Shown: positions 1 to 7,308 of the stretch, piece after piece
How the letters are laid out: each line of letters opens with the position of its first letter
How positions within the stretch are numbered: the stretch's first letter is position 1
Source of the DNA: UM-FILTER-37-12 sp964344965
GTDB taxonomy: Bacteria > Patescibacteriota > Patescibacteriia > Magasanikbacterales > UBA922
DNA length: 64,000 nucleotides
NCBI GenBank assembly: GCA_964344965.1
Contig: CAYFPJ010000006.1
Location: 1-64,000, forward strand
Direction: 5' to 3'
The notes under the pieces: generated by a model
What the model was told of the DNA's origin: nothing
The model's input: the letters and a program-made list of their open reading frames with translations, nothing else
The model's database searches: none
Translations under genes and position numbers: made by a program

Positions 1-49
1 GGCGGGGGCGCAAGAGGGAAAATCAAAAAGGGTGAATTGCGCCCCCGCC
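1..49. repeat. GC-rich hairpin at window edge
   Basis: An 11-bp perfect inverted repeat (GGCGGGGGCGC and its complement) encloses a 27-nt A/G-rich loop. It is far more GC-rich than its surroundings and lies just past the 3' end of the Fic gene. It could terminate that gene or be the edge of a palindromic element cut off by the window. Confidence 0.6.
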
Positions 50-62
50 AACACTTCAACGC

Positions 63-1118
63 TCAAACCTTTCGATATCTCGTAGACCTTCCCAAACCAA
101 TACGTTCTATCTTCTTCAATCTCAATAATTTATCCAATGCTTGGTTTATCGTTGGTCGTGCTACTTTCGTTTGTTTTGATATTTCAGCAGGCGATGCTTC
201 ATCAACGGTATTCAAATACTCCCAAACAGCCAACTGTTTAGGCGAGAGGAGTTTTTCTATGTTTTCTTGCGACAACAGCTCTACGGCTTGGCTGGATTGT
301 TCTAAAACAATATCAAGCAAGAAGTTCAGCCACGGCGTAACATCTCCTTTTTTCTCTTTAATCGTCTTTTGACTTCGACGCAAGGCAATATAGTAATCTG
401 GCTTGTTTGTCTCTACTAATTTCTCGTGGGAAGTATAAGGCGTATATGCGTAACCAGCTTTAAGCAAAAGCAAATTCGTAAGTACACGAGAAATACGTCC
501 ATTTCCGTCAACAAATGGATGGATGTTCAAAAATTCAACCAAAAAATTGCCAACGGTCAAAAGTGGATGATATTTTTCTTCAATCAGAGCATCTGTTGTC
601 CAGTCAATCAATTCTTGCATTTCTTTCGGCGTCAAATAAGCTGGCGTCGTATCAAAAAGCACACCGACGGATTCTCCAGCTTCATTAATCATGTGGACTT
701 TATTCTCTTGCTTTTTGTATTCACCGCGATGTCCTTTGTCTTTGTCAACGTATTTTAGTAGTTCTTTGTGAAAATGTTTGATTGTGTTTTCGTTGAATTT
801 GATCGTTTTCCATGAATCAAAAACATTGTTCAAAAGTTCATAATAACCTTTGACTTCTTGGATATCTCGATCGGCAAATTTTTGAACAGACAACCCCCGC
901 ATCATTTTTTCAATATCTTCGTCAGAGAGTTTTGCGCCCTCAATACGAGTAGATGCACCAGTTGAAGTAATCAAGACAGATTTTTTCAGGCGACCCAAAA
1001 CCTGAGGGCTTAGTTTTGCTCCGGCAATCCATTGCCCTTTGAGCTCATCAATTTTATTGATTTTGAGCCAAATGTCGCTAGGGATATTTTGGAGGCGTTT
1101 GTCTAGCCTTCTTTGCAT
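63..1118 (-). CDS. Fic family protein with C-terminal winged helix
   Basis: This is a Fic/DOC-fold protein of 351 residues, a family that usually transfers AMP to target proteins. The core motif HPFVDGNGRISR matches HPFx(D/E)GNGRxxR, so the catalytic histidine and the phosphate-binding loop are intact. Near residue 55 the string STRIEG fits the inhibitory helix motif (S/T)xxxE(G/N) placed N-terminal to the Fic domain (class II), so the enzyme is probably auto-inhibited. The last 65 residues look like a winged helix-turn-helix (SPAEISKQTKVARPTINQAL), a common arrangement in this family. The protein may bind its own promoter, which carries inverted repeats. No toxin or antitoxin partner lies beside it. 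The target is unknown. Confidence 0.9.
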   Translation of the reverse strand: MQRRLDKRLQNIPSDIWLKINKIDELKGQWIAGAKLSPQVLGRLKKSVLITSTGASTRIEGAKLSDEDIEKMMRGLSVQKFADRDIQEVKGYYELLNNVFDSWKTIKFNENTIKHFHKELLKYVDKDKGHRGEYKKQENKVHMINEAGESVGVLFDTTPAYLTPKEMQELIDWTTDALIEEKYHPLLTVGNFLVEFLNIHPFVDGNGRISRVLTNLLLLKAGYAYTPYTSHEKLVETNKPDYYIALRRSQKTIKEKKGDVTPWLNFLLDIVLEQSSQAVELLSQENIEKLLSPKQLAVWEYLNTVDEASPAEISKQTKVARPTINQALDKLLRLKKIERIGLGRSTRYRKV

Positions 1119-1120
1119 AG

Positions 1121-1193
1121 TATAATCTTATACTTTAACTATATAAGATTATATAAGATTAGACTTGACAAAGTCAAGAAACTGTGTTAATAT
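1121..1193. promoter_or_regulatory. Divergent promoter pair with nested operators
   Basis: On the plus strand TTGACA (1165-1170) is followed after 17 nt by TAATAT (1188-1193). On the minus strand TTGACT (1172-1177) is followed after 18 nt by TATAAT (1148-1153). Both -35 boxes lie in one 15-bp palindrome, CTTGACAAAGTCAAG (1164-1178). TATAATCTTATA (1121-1132) and the complementary repeat at 1142-1161 form a second inverted repeat between the minus-strand -10 and the Fic start. The layout suggests mutually exclusive or jointly repressed transcription of fic and the bicupin leader. The C-terminal HTH of Fic is a candidate repressor; that is inference. Confidence 0.6.
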
Positions 1194-1236
1194 AAGTCAT
1201 ACAATTGAAATAAAAACCGCTAGTTTATACTGCCTA

Positions 1237-1305
1237 ACCCGTAGGTAAACAGGGAAAATATGCGAAAAATAGTCGTATTTTCACTGATTATCTGCGGGTT
1301 TTTTT
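1237..1305 (+). terminator. Long-armed hairpin followed by T tract
   Basis: ACCCGTAG (1237-1244) pairs with CTGCGGGT (1292-1299), with one G-U pair, and a run of seven T follows. Inside, GAAAATA (1254-1260) pairs with TATTTTC (1276-1282), extended by CAG/CTG after one mismatch. The nested stem makes this more elaborate than a plain terminator. Confidence 0.5.
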
Positions 1306-1351
1306 GTTCTTTAACTAAGCGCCATCTTCCTGTCAGCTTGAGTCGGCTAAC

Positions 1352-1408
1352 AAACGGACAAGCGGGGATAGCACAATTTTTGTGTTGTTTCCGTTTGTCC
1401 GTTTTTTT
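1352..1408 (+). terminator. Strong intrinsic terminator in leader
   Basis: AACGGACAAGCGG (1353-1365) pairs with CCGTTTGTCCGTT (1391-1403) over 13 bp with one wobble, followed by T residues. A short inner stem, CACAA with TTGTG, forms in the loop. Placed 60 bp before the bicupin start, it should stop most transcription unless antagonised. Confidence 0.65.
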
Positions 1409-1466
1409 AACATGCGGACTTACTACTTATTCAGCAGTATTTAATACTGCCTAATCAAAATGTACT

Positions 1467-2306
1467 ATGGAAAAAACAATACCAGAGGTGCTTTATGGAG
1501 ACCTCTCCAAAACACAAAAGGAGAAAAAATCTTGGGGGTATATTGGTCGGTTGTTTGGCAATTATGGCCATCGCAACATTAATGCGTTTACTGTTACCTT
1601 TAGCAAAGAAACCGTTTACTCGGAGTGGAGTATGACAGAAGCTGAAAATATAAGTGTTGTAGAGGCGGGTAGCGGTACAATTTTTTGGAATGGAAAGGAA
1701 TATGATGTCGCTGAGGGATTTGCGATAAAGATTTTTCCAGGCCAGAAACCAATCGTTAAGCCAGCAGAGCCTTTGACTTTTTATTCGGTACAGATGCCAG
1801 CGCCAAAGGGTAAAAAGTTTACAGGAGAAAATTTGGACGAGTTATGTGTTCTCAATGTACGAAGCAAGCCTGATCAAGTATATGAGTATGAATCATTGGG
1901 ACAAGAAATTATTACTCCAGCGTACGACGGTGGACTTGGGCTCCTTACTTTTACATTTGCGATAGATAAAATTCCTTTGCACATTCATCCAAATTCAGAC
2001 CGCATTATTCGACCATTCCCTGATTCTGGCGATGGATATACCTATGCGAAACCAAATATATATCAAATGAATCCTGATACATATGCCGTGTTTCCAAAAG
2101 GGACCATCCACACGAACGGACCTGTGCCTGGGTCGGTTTACAAAGTATATGCCTTTCAGCTCCCATGGGTTGAGTCAGAAATAACTGAAAAAGAAATTGG
2201 TGGTGTGCCTGAATTTGTTACATATGTCGGAGAAACACCGCCAAGGGAGTTATGGAAAACAAAAGAAGATTTTTATCGTGTTATAGAACGACTGAGTGTA
2301 AAATAG
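1467..2306 (+). CDS. Bicupin-fold protein
   Basis: A 279-residue protein with two cupin-like halves. The first (about residues 60-105, with VVEAGSGTIFWNG) has lost the metal-binding histidines. The second (about residues 165-230) keeps PLHIHPNSD and FPKGTIHTNGP, resembling cupin motifs 1 (HxHxxxD) and 2 (PxGxxH). One metal site in the C-terminal half is therefore likely. The substrate is unknown; sugar isomerases and sugar-binding regulators share this fold. It has no signal peptide. It follows the structured leader and is separated from the next gene by a hairpin, so it is probably a one-gene unit under leader control. Confidence 0.7.
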   Translation: MEKTIPEVLYGDLSKTQKEKKSWGYIGRLFGNYGHRNINAFTVTFSKETVYSEWSMTEAENISVVEAGSGTIFWNGKEYDVAEGFAIKIFPGQKPIVKPAEPLTFYSVQMPAPKGKKFTGENLDELCVLNVRSKPDQVYEYESLGQEIITPAYDGGLGLLTFTFAIDKIPLHIHPNSDRIIRPFPDSGDGYTYAKPNIYQMNPDTYAVFPKGTIHTNGPVPGSVYKVYAFQLPWVESEITEKEIGGVPEFVTYVGETPPRELWKTKEDFYRVIERLSVK

Positions 2307-2321
2307 CAAGGCAAAGAAATG

Positions 2322-2350
2322 CAAAGTGCCTCTGGATGAGGTACTTTGTT
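2322..2350 (+). terminator. Hairpin after bicupin gene
   Basis: CAAAGTGCCTC pairs with GAGGTACTTTG (11 bp, one wobble) around a 5-nt loop, followed by a short T-rich stretch. It probably ends the bicupin transcript. Confidence 0.6.
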
Positions 2351-2370
2351 TGTGATAAAATGTGAATGTT

Positions 2371-3807
2371 ATGAGAAACAAAATAACAATTGGACACCTA
2401 CCGATTCTCGATCATCTTATTCTTGGGATAGCGAAAGAGAAAGATACATTCAAGCATTTTTCACTCGACGCGGAATTGTTTTCAAATTGGGACGATATAG
2501 CAAATGCTCTCACGAATAAAAAAATTGATGGTGCGTTTTTGCTGTTTCCTCTTGCACTTGATGTATTTCGGAAAACAAAGGACATACAACTTGTTCTCCT
2601 TGGACATAGAGAAGGACAGGTGTTGGCTGCCAACAAAGATATTAAAGGTATAAGAAATCTTAGAGGAAAAAAAGTCTTTGTGCCTCATATATTTTCTACC
2701 CATCATATTTTGCTGCACAAATTACTGCAGACAGAAGGACTCACCACACGTGATGTCACGTTGCAGGTCGGCAACAAAAATATCAAAGACATTGTTGGGG
2801 CGCTTGCTGGAAATGATATCCAGGCATTTATTGCTGCTGAGCCTTTTGGAACAGAGTCGCGTCGCTCCAAGGCAGGTCACATCTTGAGTCTGTCGCATGA
2901 CGTACAAAGCCATCATATTGATTGTGTTTTGGTACTGAGGAAGGAATTGGTCAACAAACAGCCGGGTGTGTGCCAAGAATTGGTTGAAAGCTTGGTGAGA
3001 GCTGGAATGTTTATCAACGCGTACCCTCGTCAAGCCGCAGAGATGGGAGAAGGGTTTTTGGGGTGGTCAAAGAAGACGTTGATTGAAGGACTGACGCACG
3101 ATAAGGGGCATATTTTGTTTTGGGATTTGTTGCCTCGTCTTCAGGATTTTGAAACATTACAAAATACTGCAGTTGACGAAATGGGGTTGTGGAAAGACAA
3201 GATTGATTTGGAAGCGTTTGTGTATCCTCATTTTGCCCAAACAGCCTATAGAGAATGGATGATTGATGTGCGTCGGGAGGTAAAAGATCGAGGCGAAGAA
3301 CGAACCCTGCCGGGGAGTTTTCAAGAGGCTGTGCAGAGATTTTTAAAGTTTTTTCCTACCACACCGGCCACATCGATTGCCGGGCTAACATTTACGCGGC
3401 CGGGCGAAAAATATCCAAAAGATATCCGAAAGCTGAAAGAAGTTAAGGAGCCGTTTTCTGTGTTTCTTGAGAAAGTGTTTGATGGACAGGAATTTCTTGT
3501 ACGAAGCATGTCCAAAGGAAAAAAGTCTTTTTCATTCCTCCGACCTGCTCACAACACGCTTCCTGATCGTGTTTTGTGCGAATTGTCAATTGATACTGCA
3601 CAGCGTTGCCTTCAAGCATTGCAATTTGGAGAAAAAATAAAAGTGTTTGCAGATTTTCATGACGATTCAGCTGAAGTAGACTTGGTGAGTCCAAAAAAAG
3701 AAATCATTATGTTGCAAAAAGGCGATGTGGTATGGTGTTCACTTGGGTATACAACGTTTCGTTTTTTGGTACTTTTGTTGGTTCAAGGAAATTTTTCTGG
3801 TGAATGA
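2371..3807 (+). CDS. Substrate-binding-protein-like (NrtA/NMT1 type) protein
   Basis: The N-terminal 300 residues resemble periplasmic binding proteins of the nitrate/sulfonate/thiamine-precursor type: an opening strand ITIGHLPILDH, then LRGKKVFVPH and FIAAEPFGTESR in the positions of the ligand cleft. The protein lacks a signal peptide or lipobox, and no ABC permease or ATPase gene is nearby, so it is more likely a cytoplasmic ligand-binding protein than a transporter subunit. The C-terminal 150 residues match nothing I recognise. An in-frame GTG three codons upstream is an alternative start. With the bicupin gene it forms a short accessory region that may have been acquired. Confidence 0.6.
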   Translation: MRNKITIGHLPILDHLILGIAKEKDTFKHFSLDAELFSNWDDIANALTNKKIDGAFLLFPLALDVFRKTKDIQLVLLGHREGQVLAANKDIKGIRNLRGKKVFVPHIFSTHHILLHKLLQTEGLTTRDVTLQVGNKNIKDIVGALAGNDIQAFIAAEPFGTESRRSKAGHILSLSHDVQSHHIDCVLVLRKELVNKQPGVCQELVESLVRAGMFINAYPRQAAEMGEGFLGWSKKTLIEGLTHDKGHILFWDLLPRLQDFETLQNTAVDEMGLWKDKIDLEAFVYPHFAQTAYREWMIDVRREVKDRGEERTLPGSFQEAVQRFLKFFPTTPATSIAGLTFTRPGEKYPKDIRKLKEVKEPFSVFLEKVFDGQEFLVRSMSKGKKSFSFLRPAHNTLPDRVLCELSIDTAQRCLQALQFGEKIKVFADFHDDSAEVDLVSPKKEIIMLQKGDVVWCSLGYTTFRFLVLLLVQGNFSGE

Positions 3808-3864
3808 TAATATCTTTGAGTTTTGCATAGTCGTCTATATGGCGATTTTATAATACGAAAATTT

Positions 3865-3941
3865 GTCCTGCCGAGAATACGGCAGGACTCCATGTTTTTT
3901 CCCTCATAAAATAAATCGTCCCGCAGAGGATACTGCGGGAC
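3865..3941. repeat. Two sister hairpins in tandem
   Basis: Two perfect 9-bp stems of the same design lie 30 bp apart: GTCCTGCCG/CGGCAGGAC with loop AGAATA, and GTCCCGCAG/CTGCGGGAC with loop AGGATA. The loops are nearly identical while the stems have changed with pairing kept. A T6 run follows the first, so it could terminate the preceding gene. The remaining intergenic DNA up to 4035 shows nothing else. Confidence 0.65.
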
Positions 3942-4035
3942 ACCACCGTCCACAAGTAGGTATTGACAGATATCTCGTGTTATGCGATAATATATTCAGA
4001 AAAAGGCTTTCGGCCCGTAGTTCATATACTACAAT

Positions 4036-4467
4036 TTAGCGGAGAGTCCTTTTTTGTTTTTCAAGCGGGAATATTGAGATAAGAAATTTTTTGCCTGTTG
4101 ATTTTTCCTCCTTTATCTGGACGTAGAATTTTTTACCATTCGGTGTAATGCCAGCAAACCTATGCAGGATTTCTGTTTTCTTGTTCGGATTTTCCTTTGA
4201 AGTTGGAATAAACGTTGATTTTTGAATCAACTCAAGTCCACAGGCAAAAAATTTCATTCGTCTCATTTGATCCCAAAAGTTTTTTTGGAATAAATGCTCC
4301 CAAAACATCTCGAGAAATACTTTATCTCGCTTAAAAAAGGCCGACTTTACGTACGGCTTTCTTTTTGATTTCTTCCTTACTTCTTTGTATAGGCCGAAAG
4401 CCTTTTTCTTGATTTCGGTATAGCTCGTACCTGATAGTGGTTTAGTTTTTGTTTTATAGACTTGCAT
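4036..4467 (-). CDS. Hypothetical basic protein, possible BECR-fold nuclease
   Basis: A 143-residue lysine-rich protein (about one quarter Lys/Arg). The C-terminal third, with HRFAGITPNGKKFYVQIKE followed by a strand ending ISIFP, resembles the core of small BECR-fold RNases (RelE/barnase-like toxin domains), where a conserved basic sheet carries the active site. The N-terminal half (KKAFGLYKEVRKKSKRKPY) looks helical and could bind nucleic acid. No antitoxin gene lies beside it. The family assignment is by eye and weak; it may be a lineage-specific protein. Confidence 0.45.
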   Translation of the reverse strand: MQVYKTKTKPLSGTSYTEIKKKAFGLYKEVRKKSKRKPYVKSAFFKRDKVFLEMFWEHLFQKNFWDQMRRMKFFACGLELIQKSTFIPTSKENPNKKTEILHRFAGITPNGKKFYVQIKEEKSTGKKFLISIFPLEKQKRTLR

Positions 4468-4583
4468 AACTAGTATATTCTACCATTTTATCACCCAAAA
4501 GAAAAGGTCAAAATTTGGGAGAAGACAACATGACAGTCTATTAAAAAATAAAAAAGTCACGTTGGCTGAACCTGCTATACGCT

Positions 4584-5211
4584 GTTAGGCGATGTATTTT
4601 TATAATCATTTTTCAATATCAAATAACAAAGAAAACTTTTTATTTTTGCCCTTGGATTTGTTGCAGACTTTCATAGAACCTCTGCTTGGCCGTACTAATA
4701 ATCTCCATGCCTTTCATTATTTTTGCCAAACTTTCGGGGTCAGCACTGTACTTAGAGATGACGCGCTCTAAATCGGGATAGTGTGATCTCGCATCGTGTG
4801 CAATGTGGTGGTCAATATAGAGTCGAGCAAATCCTTTTTGGCGGCGTTGTCCACTACCATCGCTCGGATTGGTCACGAACTCAGCAGGAAATTTCCTGCG
4901 CCTTTTCAATACCAGCCTTGAGTAATTCCTCGAAATGACGAGCCGCCAAATATCGCTGTTTAGCGAATTCACGCCATTCATCTTGTGTAAGATTTCCGCT
5001 CTCGACAGCCTCTAACACAGGGTTATCAATCATCCTTTCGGTGATTTCTCTAAGGCGTGAATGGATTTGCTCGAGTCCAGCCTCAGCTTGCTCGATGTGA
5101 GCGCCATCTCGCGGTCCATCTGGATTAGTCATAAATCTTTGTTTAGTGGTAGCAAAAATAAAAAGTTTTCCTCGTTATTTGAAAAATGATTATAAAAATA
5201 TTTCGCCTAAC
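4584..5211. mobile_element. TIR-bounded unit carrying TenA-like gene
   Basis: Terminal inverted repeats of about 60 bp lie at 4584-4649 and 5152-5211. They begin GTTAGGCG, share TATTTTTATAATCATTTTTC and end CTTTTTATTTTTGC, with one 6-nt indel and a few substitutions. The single gene inside lies on the minus strand and its stop codon falls in the left repeat. There is no transposase. The GTTAGGC ends resemble integron attC core sites (GTTRRRY/RYYYAAC). Confidence 0.7.
4640..5132 (-). pseudogene. TenA/heme-oxygenase-like protein, frameshifted
   Basis: Two overlapping reading frames together read as one all-helical protein of about 160 residues. The first frame contains RLREITERMIDNPVLEAVES and RYLAARHFEELLKAGIEKAQ, the second RLYIDHHIAHDARSHYPDL and ends QQIQGQK. 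The His-rich helices suit the TenA/PqqC/CADD heme-oxygenase-like superfamily, which binds iron or pyrimidine-type ligands. A +1 shift near 4881-4900 is needed to join the frames. Exactly there lies a perfect 16-bp palindrome, GCAGGAAATTTCCTGC. The cause may be a mutation, an assembly error or a programmed shift. It is the cargo of the surrounding TIR unit. Confidence 0.55.
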
Positions 5212-5271
5212 TAGAAGTTATCTAGAATCTGATTGTATTTTATTCCCAAATCGGATATTATGCGGAATATT

Positions 5272-6666
5272 TTAGACAGAACTTACTTCCTGCCCATCAT
5301 CCCGATCCTTCACAACAAAACCAAGTCCACTAATCTCCTCCCGCAATCTATCACTTTCCTCCCAGTTTTTCTCATCCCGAGCTAACTGTCGAGCATCAAG
5401 CAGTTTTTGCACTTCTTCTGGAATTTCCACATTTTTTCGATTTGGATCATGAAGTTTCAATCCCAAGACCTTATCAAACTCAATCACCATCTCGAGATCA
5501 AGCTGGTGATTTTTTAGTCCCTTCCAGAGGGTAGCTAGAGCTTCTGGCATATTGAGATCATCATTGATAGCTGTGACAAATTGCTCGCGGACATAAGGAT
5601 CACGAGCAGCATGGTCTGGGATATTGGCAACCAAATTGCGCAAGTTTTTCAAGCCACTAGCCGCAGCCTCGAGAGCTTCCCAAGAGAAGTTTAGCTGTTT
5701 GCGATAGTGGGTTTGCAAGAGGAAATAACGATAGGATAGGGGAGATACCTTTTTTTCTTTGAGCGTATTCATGGTAATGAAATTTCCTTTTGATTTTCCC
5801 ATTCTGGCTTCATCAATAACCAAAAACTCGCCATGCAGCCAAAAATTAACCCAAGGTTTAACACCACTTGAGCTTTCAGCTTGAGCAACTTCATTGGTAT
5901 GATGAACTGGAATATGATCTATCCCGCCACAGTGAATATCGAATTGATCTCCAAGATACTTCATACTCATGGCCGAACACTCGATGTGCCAACCAGGAAA
6001 TCCTTTGAATCCGAAGGCTTCCCATTCCATCTGACGAACAGATCCTTCGCTTTGCTCAGGACTCGCACCCTTCGGGACGCTTCGCTTCCACAAAGCAAAA
6101 TCATGAGGATTTTTCTTTTCTCCCATATCCACTCTTTCGCCAGCTTTCAATTCTTGATTTTGGAGATTGGCTAGCTTACCGTAGTCATCTAGCTTGGTGG
6201 TGTCGAAGTATATCCCGTCTGAAGTCTCATAAGTAAATCCTCTGTCAATCAAGGTTTGCACTTGGGCGATTTGTTCCTCAATATGATCGGTGGCCTTGCA
6301 CCAAGTGTGAGGCTCTAGTAGGTTGAGCGCCTGCATATCATCTTTGAATGCTTGGGTGTAGAATTCTGCAATCTCCCAAGCCGTCTTACCTTCACGCTTT
6401 GATCCTTTTTCCATTTTATCCTCACCTTGGTCAGCATCATCAGTCAAGTGTCCAACGTCAGTTATGTTCATGACATGGTTGACCTCAAAACCATTGTATT
6501 TCAAAACACGACGCAGGATATCCTCGAAAACATAAGTACGAAGATTACCGATGTGAGCGTAGTTGTAGACAGTGGGGCCGCAGGTGTAGAGACCTACTTT
6601 TTTGTCTACCAATGGCTTGAATTCTTCCTTTTTTCGAGTGCGAGTGTTGTAGAGTGATAGAGTCAT
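5272..6666 (-). CDS. cysS: Cysteinyl-tRNA synthetase
   Basis: Class I synthetase of 464 residues that charges tRNA-Cys. The HIGH motif appears as HIGN in YAHIGNLRTYVFED (residue 38), the zinc ligands include Cys29 (YTCGPTVY) and the Cys in GWHIECSAMS, and the KMSKS loop is the variant RMGKSKGN. The catalytic core is complete. Residues about 196-210, SVPKGASPEQSEGSV, interrupt the usual ALWK-to-QMEWE stretch and correspond to a palindromic DNA insert (see the repeat at 6037-6090). The reading frame is preserved, so the enzyme is probably functional. It is a single gene with no operon partner. Confidence 0.95.
   Translation of the reverse strand: MTLSLYNTRTRKKEEFKPLVDKKVGLYTCGPTVYNYAHIGNLRTYVFEDILRRVLKYNGFEVNHVMNITDVGHLTDDADQGEDKMEKGSKREGKTAWEIAEFYTQAFKDDMQALNLLEPHTWCKATDHIEEQIAQVQTLIDRGFTYETSDGIYFDTTKLDDYGKLANLQNQELKAGERVDMGEKKNPHDFALWKRSVPKGASPEQSEGSVRQMEWEAFGFKGFPGWHIECSAMSMKYLGDQFDIHCGGIDHIPVHHTNEVAQAESSSGVKPWVNFWLHGEFLVIDEARMGKSKGNFITMNTLKEKKVSPLSYRYFLLQTHYRKQLNFSWEALEAAASGLKNLRNLVANIPDHAARDPYVREQFVTAINDDLNMPEALATLWKGLKNHQLDLEMVIEFDKVLGLKLHDPNRKNVEIPEEVQKLLDARQLARDEKNWEESDRLREEISGLGFVVKDRDDGQEVSSV
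6037..6090. repeat. Palindromic-element fragment inside cysS
   Basis: The DNA contains GATCCTTCGCTTTGCTCAGG, closely matching the end of the 95-bp palindromic element at 56153-56247 (ATCCTTCGCTGCGCTCAGGA). It encodes about 15 residues absent from ordinary CysRS sequences and keeps the reading frame. Confidence 0.5.
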
Positions 6667-6732
6667 AATTTTGGTTTAATATTGATGGTATTGTAGCGTT
6701 TTTGAGTTGATTGGGCAAGATCAGTGGTTTTG

Positions 6733-6851
6733 CATAGTCCGAGCAACCCATCCTTGACCCTTCCCTTAAAAAGGGAAGGGAACTTTCTCAGGACATTTCT
6801 CCCCTTTTTAAGGGGAGGTGCCCGTAGGGCGGAGGGGTTGCTCGGACTATG
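6733..6851. repeat. 119-bp compound palindromic element
   Basis: Perfect 17-bp terminal inverted repeats (CATAGTCCGAGCAACCC and its complement) enclose two further stems: CCCTTCCCTT/AAGGGAAGGG and CTCCCCTT/AAGGGGAG. The whole folds into a multi-armed structure, like REP or MITE elements. It ends 28 bp before the DUF559 gene. Reading frames through it are artefacts of the repeat. Confidence 0.8.
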
Positions 6852-6879
6852 TTTCAAGAAATGATATATTAAAGCATGT

Positions 6880-7248
6880 ATGAACGAAACAATAAAAACA
6901 ATTCTTGAGCGTAGTAGACGACTTAGAAAACAACCGACTCCAGCAGAAGAAGAACTTTGGAAATATTTACGTAAACGTCAATTTTATGGATTGCGTTTTC
7001 TCCGACAACACCCCATAAAATTTACTTACGACAAAAAAATAAACTATTTCATAGCAGATTTTTATTGCCATGCCAAAAAATTGATTATTGAGCTTGATGG
7101 TGGTGTTCATAAAAAACAAAAAGAGTGTGATCAAATGAGAGATGATACTCTAGAACAAATGGGATTTGAAATGGTTAGATTTCAAAATAAAGATATTCTT
7201 GAAAATATTGAATTTGTTTTACAAACTATTCACGAAAATATTTTATAG
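6880..7248 (+). CDS. DUF559 family endonuclease-like protein
   Basis: A 122-residue protein of the DUF559 family, whose fold is shared with Vsr-type and restriction endonucleases. The signature ADFYCHAKKLIIELDGGVH carries the Asp and the ExD residues of the active site, and RKQPTPAEEELWKYLRKRQF is the typical N-terminal helix. The family often stands alone near repeat elements, and its biological role is unsettled. Here it directly follows a compound palindromic element, which suggests the two travel or function together. It precedes pilM on the same strand, with its own spacer. Confidence 0.9.
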   Translation: MNETIKTILERSRRLRKQPTPAEEELWKYLRKRQFYGLRFLRQHPIKFTYDKKINYFIADFYCHAKKLIIELDGGVHKKQKECDQMRDDTLEQMGFEMVRFQNKDILENIEFVLQTIHENIL

Positions 7249-7308
7249 AAAGTAAGACAACTTTTCTTTAGTATGCTATAATATTCAATATATATTTATT
7301 TATGATAT

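Larger units (their letters stand above)
1200..1408 (+). ncRNA. Putative structured leader RNA upstream of bicupin gene
   Basis: The region starts at the transcription start expected from the promoter at 1165-1193 and contains two successive terminator-like hairpins before the bicupin start. No convincing ORF is present; one 64-codon reading frame runs straight through both hairpins. The ten-base word TACTGCCTAA occurs both just before the first hairpin and just after the second (about 1445). The arrangement fits an attenuator or riboswitch-type leader or a small RNA. I recognise no known riboswitch consensus. Confidence 0.35.

Noticed and set aside
1260..1454. 64-codon ORF upstream of the bicupin gene
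   Set aside because: It runs through two terminator hairpins and has no family likeness; it is explained by the leader RNA.
6663..6857. Minus-strand ORF with NPSALRAPPLKKGR-like text
   Set aside because: It is the translation of the 119-bp palindromic element, a known type of repeat artefact.
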